A DNA stretch of 64,000 nucleotides from Cyclobacteriaceae bacterium (GCA_030584025.1 CP129487.1:3181001-3245000), one strand, 5' to 3'; shown: positions 18,336 to 27,713, numbered from the stretch's first letter. Numbers and translations: made by a program. Notes: a model not told the origin generated them from the letters alone.

Positions 18336-19542
18336 AATCCACCTGCTCCATCTTCTTGAGTCTGCGTTTGGCATCTTTAAAGGCTTCGTCCTTACGTTTT
18401 GATTTCTTTTTGACCAGTGTGAAATACTTTTTAGCCTCCGCTTTATTGTCTTGTTTTTGTGCGATTTCGCCCAAGGCGATTAACGAATACAGGTAATAGC
18501 CGGATTCAGTTGCATCAATTTCTTCGGCATACTTCACACACAACTCATAATATTTCTTTGCCTCATCCAGGTTACGCTTGGCTTCATTGATTTGACCCAG
18601 AAAAAAAGCGGCATAACGCCCACTCGTAGCTTCATACCCCACCACTCCACTATCAATACGCACTAGTATTTGCTTACTTACCGGTTCAGCTTGCGCAAAC
18701 CGACCAACGGAGTACAACATACGTGCATAGTAGCGATGAAACACTGGATTATCCGGATAGGTATTGTATAAATACTCACTAATTTGAAACGCCCTCGGTT
18801 GATCATTCTCATAATTGTTCAAAATCCGCATCAGCCAAACCATCGCTTCGGTGCGGGTGTAAAAGGCATTATAGGATACTTCTTTCAACTGCTCCAGTCC
18901 AAGTTTTTTATCGCCTTTAGGAAAGAACCACAGGATGGGCTTTAAGGCCGGATAATTTTCCGGAACCCAAACGGAAAAGTAATTAAACAGCGCATCGCCA
19001 AACAATAACTCCGGGCTCAGGTCTGCGCCCTGCTTGCTTTCTTCCAGGTAATTTAATGCATTCTTGCCTGCCGATGCCGCCTTACGCCATTGCTTTCGGT
19101 ATTCATCGGAATACAATCGCCCTTTGAAACCATACGCAGCAGAAAGGAAAAAAGAAGCTTCAATTTTATAGGCTGGATACTTTTTGTACAGGTTTTCCGC
19201 CACCAATATGGTGCTGTCCATGTAGGCCAGAAAGGATTCATCATGAGCCTCACTTTTTGTGTTGGGCATAATTTTCCACCACTCAATGAGGCCCATTAAA
19301 AAATATGGCAGCGGGTGCCAACGGTATTTGTAACGCAGGTAGCGAAAGTTCCACTCTGCCTCGGTAAATTTAAAATTGTATAAATCATTCAGCGCCTGGG
19401 TACACTGCAACTGTACACCCAAATCGGAAATGAGAATTATTGTTGTATCATTTTTTGCAACCGGCTGTGCTTTTCCATCGGAAAACGCGACTAAACAAAA
19501 AATGATGGCCAGCAAAAGTTGTGTCTGAATCTTAATAACCAT
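18334..19542 (-). CDS. TPR-repeat exported protein
   Basis: A protein of about 402 residues from the ATG at 19542, chosen because it opens a good signal peptide (VIKIQTQLLLAIIFCLVAFSDGKAQ); a longer start at 19578 would overlap the divergent gene. The rest is helical, with TPR-like helix pairs most evident at residues ~240-395 (AFQISEYLYNTYPDNPVFHRYYARMLYSVGRFAQAEP, then AKRNLDEAKKYYELCVKYAEE and ALGEIAQKQDNKAEAKKYFTLVKKK). A basic tail KRKDEAFKDAKRRLKKMEQVD ends it. It is a probable periplasmic scaffold or assembly factor. No specific partner can be named. Confidence 0.75.
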   Translation of the reverse strand: MVIKIQTQLLLAIIFCLVAFSDGKAQPVAKNDTTIILISDLGVQLQCTQALNDLYNFKFTEAEWNFRYLRYKYRWHPLPYFLMGLIEWWKIMPNTKSEAHDESFLAYMDSTILVAENLYKKYPAYKIEASFFLSAAYGFKGRLYSDEYRKQWRKAASAGKNALNYLEESKQGADLSPELLFGDALFNYFSVWVPENYPALKPILWFFPKGDKKLGLEQLKEVSYNAFYTRTEAMVWLMRILNNYENDQPRAFQISEYLYNTYPDNPVFHRYYARMLYSVGRFAQAEPVSKQILVRIDSGVVGYEATSGRYAAFFLGQINEAKRNLDEAKKYYELCVKYAEEIDATESGYYLYSLIALGEIAQKQDNKAEAKKYFTLVKKKSKRKDEAFKDAKRRLKKMEQVD

Positions 19543-19572
19543 AGCATTACAACACCTTAACAACACCCCGGT

Positions 19573-20205
19573 ATGCAAACGGAAAACGAAGCTAAATCAA
19601 TATTCGCAACCGACAAAAAACTGCTATTTGTATTACTTTGCCTGGTTACCGTTTTGTTGCTCTACCTGAAAAAATCCTTCATTGAAAACGAAACAGCCGC
19701 ATTTGAGTTTTTGCAAGACCGGCCGGAGGGCACAATCCTAACCTTGATCAGTACCTTACAGTTCATTTCCATTCCAATAGTTTACCTATGGAAGTTCACC
19801 ATCATTGCCTTTGTCATCTGGGTGGGTTGTTTCATGTACGGCTACCGCGTAACCTACGGGCAATGCTGGGGCGTGGTAATCGGGGCTGAGTTTGTTTTTT
19901 TTATCCCAGAGCTACTCAAAATTATCTGGTTTTTAACCATTGAACCCGATCCGGCCTGGACCGACATCGGGGCATTTTATCCGCTTTCGCTGATGCACTT
20001 TTTCGACTACTACTCCATTGACACCCGGTACGCCTATCCCTTGCGTGCCCTCAATGTTTTTGAGGTGGTCTACTGGTTTTTGCTGGTCGCAGGAATCCAT
20101 CATTATGCCAGAAAAGAGAAGAAAATCGTGTGGTATATCGTACTCAGTTCCTATGTGCTTATTTTCCTGTTGTGGCTGGTTTTTTACATCGTGGTGTACA
20201 AGTAA
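19573..20205 (+). CDS. Hypothetical integral membrane protein
   Basis: A 210-residue protein with about five hydrophobic spans (LLFVLLCLVTVLLLYL; the ISIPIVYLWKFTIIAFVIWVG region; VVIGAEFVFFIPELLKIIWFLTI; EVVYWFLLVAGI; IVLSSYVLIFLLWLVFYIVV). I do not recognise a catalytic motif. It lies 102 bp upstream of the DUF2723 gene on the same strand and 30 bp from the divergent TPR gene. Similar small membrane proteins occur near DUF2723 genes, but a functional link is only inferred. Confidence 0.7.
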   Translation: MQTENEAKSIFATDKKLLFVLLCLVTVLLLYLKKSFIENETAAFEFLQDRPEGTILTLISTLQFISIPIVYLWKFTIIAFVIWVGCFMYGYRVTYGQCWGVVIGAEFVFFIPELLKIIWFLTIEPDPAWTDIGAFYPLSLMHFFDYYSIDTRYAYPLRALNVFEVVYWFLLVAGIHHYARKEKKIVWYIVLSSYVLIFLLWLVFYIVVYK

Positions 20206-20307
20206 ACCAAGTGTTACCGTTAGTATTTAAATCTATCTATTATAACCCTAAAATCAGTATTTTCGCCCCTTTACGATTTTTAAATACGTAACCGTTTAAG
20301 CATTCTC

Positions 20308-23247
20308 ATGAACTTTCAAAAAATCAATAACCTGACGGGTTGGTCGGTTTTTATTATTGCGCTGGCCGTGTACTGGATAACCATGGAAGAAACCGCCAGT
20401 TACTGGGATTGCGGTGAATTTATTGCTGTATCGTACAAACTGGAAGTTCCACACCCGCCTGGTGCCCCTTTGTTCCTGTTACTGGGCCGGTTGTTCTCCT
20501 TTCTGGCGTTTGATGATCCCACCAAAGTGGCTTATTGGATAAACTTTATGAGTGTCCTTTCGGGTGCATTCGCTTCACTCTTTACATTTTGGTCGATTAC
20601 ACTGCTTGGCCGTAAACTGTTAAAGCTATCCACACCTGAATTGCTCACGGATAACAAAACCTTGCTGCTTATGGGCGCAGGGTTTGTGGGCGCTATGGCC
20701 AACACGTTTGCCGATTCCATCTGGTTTTCTGCCGTAGAGGCCGAAGTATACGCGATGTCATCAGCCTTTACCGCCTTTGTGGTTTGGGCCATGTTGAAAT
20801 GGGATGTTATTGAAGATGAATCGAAAGCCAACCGCTGGCTGATTTTGATTTCGTACATGGTGGGCCTTTCCATTGGCGTTCACTTGCTGAACCTGGTAAC
20901 GCTTCCTGCCCTGGGCCTTATCTTTTATTTCAAGAAGTATAAGCCTACCACCTGGGGAGTAATCGCTACGCTTGGTGTAAGTGGCTTGCTGATCATCTTT
21001 ATCAACGATTTTATCATACCGGGCTTGCCCTCACTGGCCGGATACTTTGAAGTGTTTTTTGTAAACACCCTTGGTTTGTTTTTCGGTAGCGGAGTAATCT
21101 TTTTCAGTTTGTTGGTTATTGGTGCGTTGGTTTATGGTATTCGCTATACGCAGGTGAATAACAAACCGGCCTTAAATACCTTCCTGCTTTCCACCGCATT
21201 CATCCTGATCGGTTATGTATCATATGCCATTGTTGTCATCCGTTCAAACTACGATCCTCCGATAGATGAGAATGATCCATCGGACATTATGAGTTTTGTG
21301 AGCTACCTGAAGCGTGAACAATATGGAAGTCGCCCGCTCCTATATGGTCAGTACTATACGGCTCAAATTGTCGACATTAAAGAGGGTGCTGCGCAGTACC
21401 GTAAGGGAAAAGATCGCTATGAAGTGGCTGAACGCAAAATTTCGTATGTGTACGATCCGAACCACATGACCATTCTTCCACGCATTTACAGCACCGACAG
21501 GCAGCATCAGCAATTGTACCGGTCAAAGCTTGGCTTGCGCGAAGGTGAAAAACCAACGTTTGTCGATAACATCCGTTTCATGTTCAGTCATCAGATCGGC
21601 TGGATGTACTGGCGTTACTTCATGTTCAATTTTGCTGGCCGCGATGGAGATGACATAGGTGAAGATTGGTTGGGCCCAACGAGTTGGTTTAAAGATGTAC
21701 CCGAGATGATTTCGGTGAACAAGGCGCGGAATAATTTCTTCATGATCCCATTGATTATCGGAATCATCGGATTGATCTACCAATATGTTAACGACAAGAA
21801 AAATTTTGCTGTGGTAGGCTTGTTGTTTGTGCTTACTGGTGTGGCCCTTGTGGTGTACCTGAACTCTCCTCCATCCGAACCACGTGAGCGCGATTATATT
21901 TATGCCGGCTCATACTATGCGTTTTGCTTCTGGATTGGCTTTGGTGTAATCGCCATTGCCAGCGGTATTGAAAAGATATTGAAGAGCCAAAAGACTGCCG
22001 CATTAATTGCTATCGTGCTTGGTTTAACAGCTCCGACAATCATGGCTGCCGAAGGTTGGGATGATCATGATCGCTCTGATCGGTTTTTCTCGGTTGATTC
22101 TGCTGTGAACTACCTGGATTCATGTGAACCTAACGCCATCTTGTTTACCGGTGGCGACAATGACACCTTCCCGCTGTGGTATGCACAGGAAGTGGAAGGC
22201 GAACGCACCGACATGCGCGTAGTGGTATTAAGCTACTACAACACCGATTGGTACATCTACCAAAGTATGCGCAGGCATTACGAATCGGAGCCATTCCCGT
22301 ATACGCTAACCGAAGAAAATTACCGTCAGGGTGGTTTCAACGATGGCCTCATGTACTATGAAACCGGCATTAAAAGCATTGACCTGGCACAGTACCTGGA
22401 TTTGATCAAAAAGAACAGCAAAAACCTGATTCACCCGATGTACGGTACCACCAACATGATCCCTTCCAAGGACCTGATCTTAAAAGTGGATACCACCAAA
22501 GTGAAGGAGATGGGCATTATACCTGCAAACCTGCAGCAATACCTGGTTCCGGAAATGCGGTTGCGCGTAAAAGGCAACAGCCTGATGAAACAAGACTTGG
22601 CATTGTTGGATTTGTTATATACCAACAATTGGGAGCGTCCCATTTATGTGAACAATACTTCATTAGAACAATTCAACATCGACCTGAAGCCCTTCGTGGT
22701 TTCTGAAGGAAATGCATTCCGCATTCTGCCCGTGAGAAACCCGGTGCCTCAGAATAAGTTTGTAAACACAGACGTGGCCTATAGAAATCTTACCGAGAAG
22801 TTTCGCTTCCGCGGATTGGATAACCCCAATGCATTCTTTAGTGTTGATTACAGAAGTTTTGTACAGAATCATCGCTCAACCTTTAATGAAATTGCCGAAG
22901 CGCTTATTGCCGAAGGTAAGACAGAACAAGCACGCGAGCTACTGATGATGAGTCTGGAGAAAATGCCTGATCAGGGCGTTCCCTACGACTTCATAAATGC
23001 CCTGATGGTAGAATTGCTATTAGAGGTCGGTGAAAAAGAAAAGGCAATTGAAATTGCAACTATTGTTGGTAATCGTTTTGATGAGATGGCCAACTTTATG
23101 ATTGAGGAAGGTATTCTAACTCGCGATTTGTACAATAACATAGCTGTTCTTGGTGAACTTCAACGGGCCCTATACAAATACGGTGAAAGTGATCTGGCCA
23201 AACGTTTTGAAGATGCCTATCAACGCTATGCGAGTGAGTTACAATAA
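20308..23247 (+). CDS. DUF2723 membrane protein (GT-C glycosyltransferase, TMEM260-like)
   Basis: A 979-residue protein. The first ~540 residues contain about 11-13 membrane spans. The N-terminal loop TMEETASYWDCGEFIAVSYKLEVPHPPGAPLFLLLGRL is the DUF2723 signature, with acidic residues of the GT-C type (D and E of DCGEF) and the HPPGAP turn. A second conserved loop is NSPPSEPRERDYIYAGSYYAFCFWIG. The remaining ~430 residues are extracytoplasmic, including FTGGDNDTFPLWYAQEVEG, and end in a TPR-like helical tail (AEALIAEGKTEQARELLMMSLEKMP). The eukaryotic relative TMEM260 is a protein O-mannosyltransferase, so transfer of a lipid-linked sugar to periplasmic proteins is a reasonable inference, not proof. 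A strong terminator follows. Confidence 0.87.
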   Translation: MNFQKINNLTGWSVFIIALAVYWITMEETASYWDCGEFIAVSYKLEVPHPPGAPLFLLLGRLFSFLAFDDPTKVAYWINFMSVLSGAFASLFTFWSITLLGRKLLKLSTPELLTDNKTLLLMGAGFVGAMANTFADSIWFSAVEAEVYAMSSAFTAFVVWAMLKWDVIEDESKANRWLILISYMVGLSIGVHLLNLVTLPALGLIFYFKKYKPTTWGVIATLGVSGLLIIFINDFIIPGLPSLAGYFEVFFVNTLGLFFGSGVIFFSLLVIGALVYGIRYTQVNNKPALNTFLLSTAFILIGYVSYAIVVIRSNYDPPIDENDPSDIMSFVSYLKREQYGSRPLLYGQYYTAQIVDIKEGAAQYRKGKDRYEVAERKISYVYDPNHMTILPRIYSTDRQHQQLYRSKLGLREGEKPTFVDNIRFMFSHQIGWMYWRYFMFNFAGRDGDDIGEDWLGPTSWFKDVPEMISVNKARNNFFMIPLIIGIIGLIYQYVNDKKNFAVVGLLFVLTGVALVVYLNSPPSEPRERDYIYAGSYYAFCFWIGFGVIAIASGIEKILKSQKTAALIAIVLGLTAPTIMAAEGWDDHDRSDRFFSVDSAVNYLDSCEPNAILFTGGDNDTFPLWYAQEVEGERTDMRVVVLSYYNTDWYIYQSMRRHYESEPFPYTLTEENYRQGGFNDGLMYYETGIKSIDLAQYLDLIKKNSKNLIHPMYGTTNMIPSKDLILKVDTTKVKEMGIIPANLQQYLVPEMRLRVKGNSLMKQDLALLDLLYTNNWERPIYVNNTSLEQFNIDLKPFVVSEGNAFRILPVRNPVPQNKFVNTDVAYRNLTEKFRFRGLDNPNAFFSVDYRSFVQNHRSTFNEIAEALIAEGKTEQARELLMMSLEKMPDQGVPYDFINALMVELLLEVGEKEKAIEIATIVGNRFDEMANFMIEEGILTRDLYNNIAVLGELQRALYKYGESDLAKRFEDAYQRYASELQ

Positions 23248-23273
23248 CTGACGTCACACAAATAACCAAGAAG

Positions 23274-23298
23274 CCCCGCTACACTAGCGGGGTTTTTT
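23274..23298 (+). terminator. Rho-independent terminator after the DUF2723 gene
   Basis: A perfect 8-bp stem (CCCCGCTA / TAGCGGGG) with a CAC loop is followed by six Ts. It lies 27 bp past the DUF2723 stop codon and touches the 3' end of the convergent methyltransferase. Confidence 0.9.
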
Positions 23299-24073
23299 AT
23301 TTGCGAACAATCAAAAATAAATCCAGCGCATTGGCCGCATCGTCTGTCACCACATAATCCTCATGACGGATACTTTGTACAAGCGATTGATCACCCGTTT
23401 GAAGTTTATTCCGGTTTAACCGGTTCATCACTTCATACGGAAAGCGTAACATCCATGCAGGCAGGTTGTATTGCAGATTAAAGATATCCCAACGCATCAG
23501 TCGCGACACCGATTGCTTATTCTGTTCGTAATACGTCATCACCTTTTCATTACCGGCAATGCCCTTCATCTGCACTTCAGAAAAAACTCCCTTCGCGAGG
23601 TCTTTTAATTCGTCAGCCAGGTACTCGCGAATATGCCAGGGATTTCGGCTCAATGACATTTTTCGATTGGGTGTAGTAATTAAAGCCACTCCACCCGGCT
23701 TAAGTACCCGTTGAATCTCCTGTAAATAAAAACGATCGTTTTTTATGTGCTCGATTACCTGAAAGCTTACCACACAATCATAGCTGTTATCGCCCAAGCC
23801 ATGCAAAGGCGGCAGATTCATCGCTGAAAATTTAGCACCCGGAAATTTATTCCGAAGTACCTGCAAAGCTTCGTCAATCTTATCAACGGCAGTAAACGTT
23901 TTGGCATGTTGCATCAGCAACTCCACCCCTCGCCCTTCACCACAACCTACCTCCAGCACATCTCCAGAAACATAAGGCTCGGCCGCAACATAGGCTTTAA
24001 ATAAACGTTGATGAATAGGGTTATCGGATGGAATATGCTCGGATGTTATCTCCGTTGTGTATATTTTAGCCAT
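23297..24073 (-). CDS. Class I SAM-dependent methyltransferase
   Basis: A 258-residue methyltransferase. Motif I is GDVLEVGCGEGRGVELLMQHA (about residues 37-57), then FTAVDKIDEALQVLRNKFP and YDCVVSFQVIEHIKNDRFYLQEIQRVLKPGGVALITTPN, the typical Methyltransf_11 order. The C-terminal part (about 160-258) carries extra helices (RLMRWDIFNLQYNLPAWMLRFPYEVMNRLNRNKLQ). It is transcribed alone, convergent with the DUF2723 gene and divergent from the GWxTD gene. The substrate is not evident; a glycan or lipid role would fit the neighbourhood but is not shown. Confidence 0.85.
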   Translation of the reverse strand: MAKIYTTEITSEHIPSDNPIHQRLFKAYVAAEPYVSGDVLEVGCGEGRGVELLMQHAKTFTAVDKIDEALQVLRNKFPGAKFSAMNLPPLHGLGDNSYDCVVSFQVIEHIKNDRFYLQEIQRVLKPGGVALITTPNRKMSLSRNPWHIREYLADELKDLAKGVFSEVQMKGIAGNEKVMTYYEQNKQSVSRLMRWDIFNLQYNLPAWMLRFPYEVMNRLNRNKLQTGDQSLVQSIRHEDYVVTDDAANALDLFLIVRK

Positions 24074-24085
24074 AATAATTCAGCA

Positions 24086-24093
24086 CAAAAGTA
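24086..24093 (-). promoter_or_regulatory. -7 box of the methyltransferase gene
   Basis: TACTTTTG on the minus strand matches TAnnTTTG and lies 12 bp upstream of the ATG at 24073, implying a very short leader. No clear TTG was seen 18-21 bp further upstream. Confidence 0.4.
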
Positions 24094-24124
24094 AACGAAC
24101 AGTCTCGAATAGCAGGGGGCAAAT

Positions 24125-25321
24125 ATGTTGAAATTAATTCGCTTCTTTAAACAACCGGTTTTTCTGTTACTGACCACCATCTTTCTGGTCGGCAGCACGT
24201 TGGTAAAAGCACAGCAACTCAACACCATCAATTACAATTACCTGTATGCCAGCGGGCAGGAGTTTGAACTGGATTGGGAAATCATCAACAACGGAAACGA
24301 AATCACCATCCACTACAAACTTAAACTAACAGACACCAGTAAACGAATTTTTGATTATGACATTCTTTGGGATGCAAGATCATCTTTAGCGGATAAAGAA
24401 GGAACACCGCTTACAAACGTTTCTCCGGAAGCACCGAACGAACAGGTAAAGACCGGAAAAGTAACGATAGATAAATCCTTAGCGGGGCAGTACGCAGTAG
24501 CACGCGTGATTTACAATGAACAAAAGAGAATGCGTGTGTTTCACAAGCGCATTCCTACACGCCAAACACCGTACCTTGAGGTAGATGGTTTTCCGCTAAC
24601 TGAAAAATTTATCTCGCAAAATCAAACCACTCATTTCAAAGGCTTTGCCCGAGACAGCAGTGTGTTTGTATTTCACTACCCAACTGCCTTTCCGGCTGCC
24701 GGTCCACCATTCGCCACAAAACAAGGCCGGGTTGCTCCTATCATCCGGTCAGATTCATTATGGTTGGTGGATGCCGAAGGAAGCCTGACCCTGAAAGAAA
24801 CAGGCTTGTACCTGTTGCAGCAGGATACAGCCTCATTGCAGGGTGTTGCTTTCCGTGTTGAAGACGATTACCCTAAACTGGGCACACTGCAAAGCCTGGT
24901 TGGGCCACTCATTTACATCTGCACAGCACAGGAATACGACAAATTGAAAGCCGCTGGAAATGACAAAGCCCAATTCGACAAAATCATATTGGGCATTACC
25001 GGAAGTGCCGAACGAGCCCGAAATTTCATGCGCACCTATTTCCGAAATGTGGAACTGGCCAACCGATACTTCACCTCATATAAGGAAGGCTGGAAAACCG
25101 ATCGGGGAATGGTTTATATTATTTACGGGTTACCTCAGGTTGTTTACCTGCTGGGCGATCGGGAAGTATGGGAATACAACAACACTACTTTCATTGGCCG
25201 ATTTACGTTCACCAAATCGCCTACCATTTTTGATCCTGAGAATTTTGTTTTGATTCGTGAAGAAGATTACCGTGACACCTGGTACGCTATAATTGACCTG
25301 TGGCGAAAGGCAAGGTTTTAA
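24125..25321 (+). CDS. GWxTD domain protein
   Basis: A 398-residue exported protein with signal peptide (KQPVFLLLTTIFLVGSTLVKAQQ). The C-terminal ~130 residues form the GWxTD domain named after GWKTDRGMVYIIYGLPQVV, with REVWEYNN and a long FDPENFVLIREEDYRDTWY ending. The N-terminal ~250 residues look like beta-rich, Ig-like modules without a named family. GWxTD proteins are widespread in Bacteroidota and are thought to be periplasmic, of unknown function. It lies 33 bp upstream of rlmB on the same strand and may be co-transcribed with it. Confidence 0.85.
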   Translation: MLKLIRFFKQPVFLLLTTIFLVGSTLVKAQQLNTINYNYLYASGQEFELDWEIINNGNEITIHYKLKLTDTSKRIFDYDILWDARSSLADKEGTPLTNVSPEAPNEQVKTGKVTIDKSLAGQYAVARVIYNEQKRMRVFHKRIPTRQTPYLEVDGFPLTEKFISQNQTTHFKGFARDSSVFVFHYPTAFPAAGPPFATKQGRVAPIIRSDSLWLVDAEGSLTLKETGLYLLQQDTASLQGVAFRVEDDYPKLGTLQSLVGPLIYICTAQEYDKLKAAGNDKAQFDKIILGITGSAERARNFMRTYFRNVELANRYFTSYKEGWKTDRGMVYIIYGLPQVVYLLGDREVWEYNNTTFIGRFTFTKSPTIFDPENFVLIREEDYRDTWYAIIDLWRKARF

Positions 25322-25354
25322 TACATTCTGCCGAATCGTTCGTACTTTTAAGCC

Positions 25355-26104
25355 ATGACCAAATCCGACATGATTTACGGCACGCGTGCCGTGATGGAAG
25401 CCATAAAAGCGGGCAGGCAAATTGAACGCATTCTGATTCAAAAAGGAATTTCCAATGAACTGGTACGCGAATTACTGCACCTTATTCGCGATACTGGCTT
25501 AACCTTTACCTACGTACCACAAGAAAAACTCAATCGCCTTACTACCAAAAATCACCAGGGTGTAGTTTGTTTACTTTCATCGGTTGACTATGCCTCACTG
25601 GACAACATTGTGCATGCCGCATTCAGCGATGGGCGCGAACCGTTTTTATTGATGCTGGATCAGATTACCGATGTACGAAACTTTGGCGCCATTGCCCGGA
25701 CGGCCGAATGCGCGGGCATAGATGCGCTGATCATTCCTGAAAAAGGAAATGCTCCGATCACCAGCGATGCCATGAAGACCTCCGCTGGTGCATTAAACCA
25801 CCTGCCCGTTTGCCGCGAAAGAGATTTAAAGAAAACCATTACCTACCTCCGCGAAAGTGGCATTATGGTAGTGGCTTGCACGGAAAAAGCTTCTAAAATG
25901 ATTTATGATGTAGCCTTTAAAGGGCCGGTTGCACTCATTATGGGCTCAGAAGAAGATGGTATTTCCGATGCACTGTTACGCTCGGCTGATGAGCTTGTCA
26001 AAATCCCCATGATGGGTGAAATTGGCTCACTGAATGTTTCAGTGGCTGCCGGTATTGCCATTTATGAAGTGGTGCGGCAGAAATTAGAAACCCATAAGCC
26101 GTAG
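25355..26104 (+). CDS. rlmB: 23S rRNA 2'-O-methyltransferase, RlmB/TrmH (SPOUT) family
   Basis: A 249-residue SPOUT methyltransferase of the RlmB type, which methylates the ribose 2'-O of a 23S rRNA guanosine (G2251 in E. coli numbering). It has an N-terminal substrate-binding domain (MIYGTRAVMEAIKAGRQIERILIQKG) and the SpoU trefoil-knot core LLMLDQITDVRNFGAIARTAECAGIDALIIPE, a VALIMGSEEDGISDALL motif and IPMMGEIGSLNVSVAAGIAIYEVVRQ. The asparagine and arginine of DVRNFGAIARTAE are catalytic in the family. It converges with manC after 5 bp. Assignment as RlmB rather than another TrmH member is by overall resemblance. Confidence 0.9.
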   Translation: MTKSDMIYGTRAVMEAIKAGRQIERILIQKGISNELVRELLHLIRDTGLTFTYVPQEKLNRLTTKNHQGVVCLLSSVDYASLDNIVHAAFSDGREPFLLMLDQITDVRNFGAIARTAECAGIDALIIPEKGNAPITSDAMKTSAGALNHLPVCRERDLKKTITYLRESGIMVVACTEKASKMIYDVAFKGPVALIMGSEEDGISDALLRSADELVKIPMMGEIGSLNVSVAAGIAIYEVVRQKLETHKP

Positions 26105-26109
26105 CTATT

Positions 26110-27189
26110 TTACAAAAACTCTCCTCCTCCCTTCATAGCTTTCACATCATTTACAAACTGACGGAATAAGTCTTCACGCTCCTTTTCGCACACAATCACC
26201 ACATCACCAAACTCACCAATCAGGTAACCATTCAGGCCTTGTGCTATCAGTAAACGACCGGGTGTGGATGAGCGGATGATAGAATTGCGGGTATCATACA
26301 CCAATGCCTGACCGGTAATCAGGTTGTTGTTCTTATCCTTGGCGGAGATGTCGTGAATGGAATTCCAGGAACCCAAATCAGACCAACTGAAATTTGCCTG
26401 ACACACATACACATTGGTGGCTTTTTCCATCACACCATAATCGATGGAAATGCTTTTGCATTGCGCGTATATTTTTTCAATAGCATCCTTTTCCTGTGGC
26501 GTTTCAAACTGGGCCAAATGTTCCTCAAATACTTCCGTCATTTCAGGTAAATGTTCTTGCAACGCTTTGATAATGGCCTCTACACCCCAAATAAAAATAC
26601 CCGAGTTCCATACAAAATCTCCACTCTCTAAAAATTTCTTGGCTAGCGAAATCTCAGGCTTTTCGGTAAAGGTTTTTACTTTTTTCAACACCTGCTTACT
26701 CGGTAAAAACTGAATATATCCGTAGCCAGTTTCTGGCCGGGTGGGCGTAATGCCCAACGTAATCAACTTATCCTGATCCTGAGCCTGATCAAGTGCTTTA
26801 GAGATGGTGCTTACAAATTCACTCTCCTTCAAAATCAAGTGGTCGGCAGGACTTACTACAATTACGGCATCTTTGTCGCGTTGCCTGATCTTGTAGCTAG
26901 CATAAGCAATGCACGCAGCTGTATTCTTGCGCATGGGCTCGGCCAGTATTTGGTTTTGATTCATCTCAGGCAATTGCTCCTGAACCAGCGTGGCATGCTC
27001 CTCATGCGTTACTACAAAAATGTTTTCTTTCGGACAGATGGGTAAAAACCGTTCATAGGTTGATTGAAGTAACGACTTTCCAATGCCGAGCACATCTAAA
27101 AACTGCTTGGGTTTTGCATTGCGACTATATGGCCAAAAGCGCACGCCTACGCCCCCGGCCATTAACACTACGTAAATATTTTTTTTCAT
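26110..27189 (-). CDS. manC: Mannose-1-phosphate guanylyltransferase
   Basis: A 359-residue enzyme that makes GDP-mannose from mannose-1-phosphate and GTP. The signature is VVLMAGGVGVRFWPYSRNAKPKQFLDVLG at the N-terminus, with the pyrophosphorylase motif GVRFWP and the KPKQF loop, then IVVSPADHLILKE, FTEKPEISLAKKFLESGDFVWNSGIFIWG and VCQANFSWSDLGSWNSI. It lacks the isomerase-type C-terminal domain of bifunctional enzymes, so it is monofunctional. GDP-mannose would feed the glycosyltransferases of the neighbouring glycan locus or the DUF2723 pathway (inference). The decayed SIS gene lies 17 bp upstream on the same strand. Confidence 0.93.
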   Translation of the reverse strand: MKKNIYVVLMAGGVGVRFWPYSRNAKPKQFLDVLGIGKSLLQSTYERFLPICPKENIFVVTHEEHATLVQEQLPEMNQNQILAEPMRKNTAACIAYASYKIRQRDKDAVIVVSPADHLILKESEFVSTISKALDQAQDQDKLITLGITPTRPETGYGYIQFLPSKQVLKKVKTFTEKPEISLAKKFLESGDFVWNSGIFIWGVEAIIKALQEHLPEMTEVFEEHLAQFETPQEKDAIEKIYAQCKSISIDYGVMEKATNVYVCQANFSWSDLGSWNSIHDISAKDKNNNLITGQALVYDTRNSIIRSSTPGRLLIAQGLNGYLIGEFGDVVIVCEKEREDLFRQFVNDVKAMKGGGEFL

Positions 27190-27206
27190 GGGTTAAGAGC
27201 TGAGGG

Positions 27207-27698
27207 CTAAGCAATTCTTTCTTTCACTAAATCAGGCTGAGAATAAAATCGGTAATAAGCCGAAAATTGTTTACAACAAATTGATTTACGATCCTGCGAT
27301 ACCAATCGTGTTTTTGTAACGCTGCCACAGACAACAACTTTCATGTTGCTGCGTTTGAATATTGGCACAAGTACCTTTATCTCTGAAGTAGTACCACTTT
27401 CGGAAATACAGGCCACAATATCATCCTGCTGAGTCAGGGCTGGGCAAGTATTAATGGATGTTGATGAATGCTTAAAAATCGTGGGTAAACCCGATGCGTT
27501 TGGCGTCATCACAATTTTATTGGCCATATGGCCGCTTTTGCCAATGCCTGTTATGACAACCCGCCCTTTTGAAGAATAAATTTCTTTAACACATTCTTCA
27601 AAATCGTTGTCTAACAAAGCAGACAGATTTTCAATTGCCCGGGATTCATTTAATAACACCTCTCGTGCAATGTTTTTAATATTTTTTGCTATATTCAA
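27207..27698 (-). pseudogene. Truncated, degenerate KpsF/KdsD-like SIS-domain gene
   Basis: A 163-residue product. Residues ~1-115 align with the N-terminal SIS domain of arabinose-5-phosphate isomerase: IYSSKGRVVITGIGKSGHMANKIVMTPNASGLPTIFKHSS and DDIVACISESGTTSEIKVLVPIFKRSNMKVV are clearly recognisable. However, the conserved HGDLG stretch is replaced by NTCPALT, the second half of the SIS domain is unrecognisable, and both CBS domains of the usual ~320-residue enzyme are absent. The reading frame simply ends in non-homologous sequence. I read this as a decaying paralogue; a short protein of new function is the alternative. It keeps a good -7 box (27730-27737) and lies 17 bp upstream of manC, so it may still be transcribed. 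Confidence 0.6.
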
Positions 27699-27713
27699 TT
27701 CCCTTTGTGGAGT

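Noticed and set aside
20230..20300. TATTTTCG before the DUF2723 gene as a promoter
   Set aside because: One mismatch to TAnnTTTG, no TTG at the right spacing, so evidence is too thin to list as a feature.
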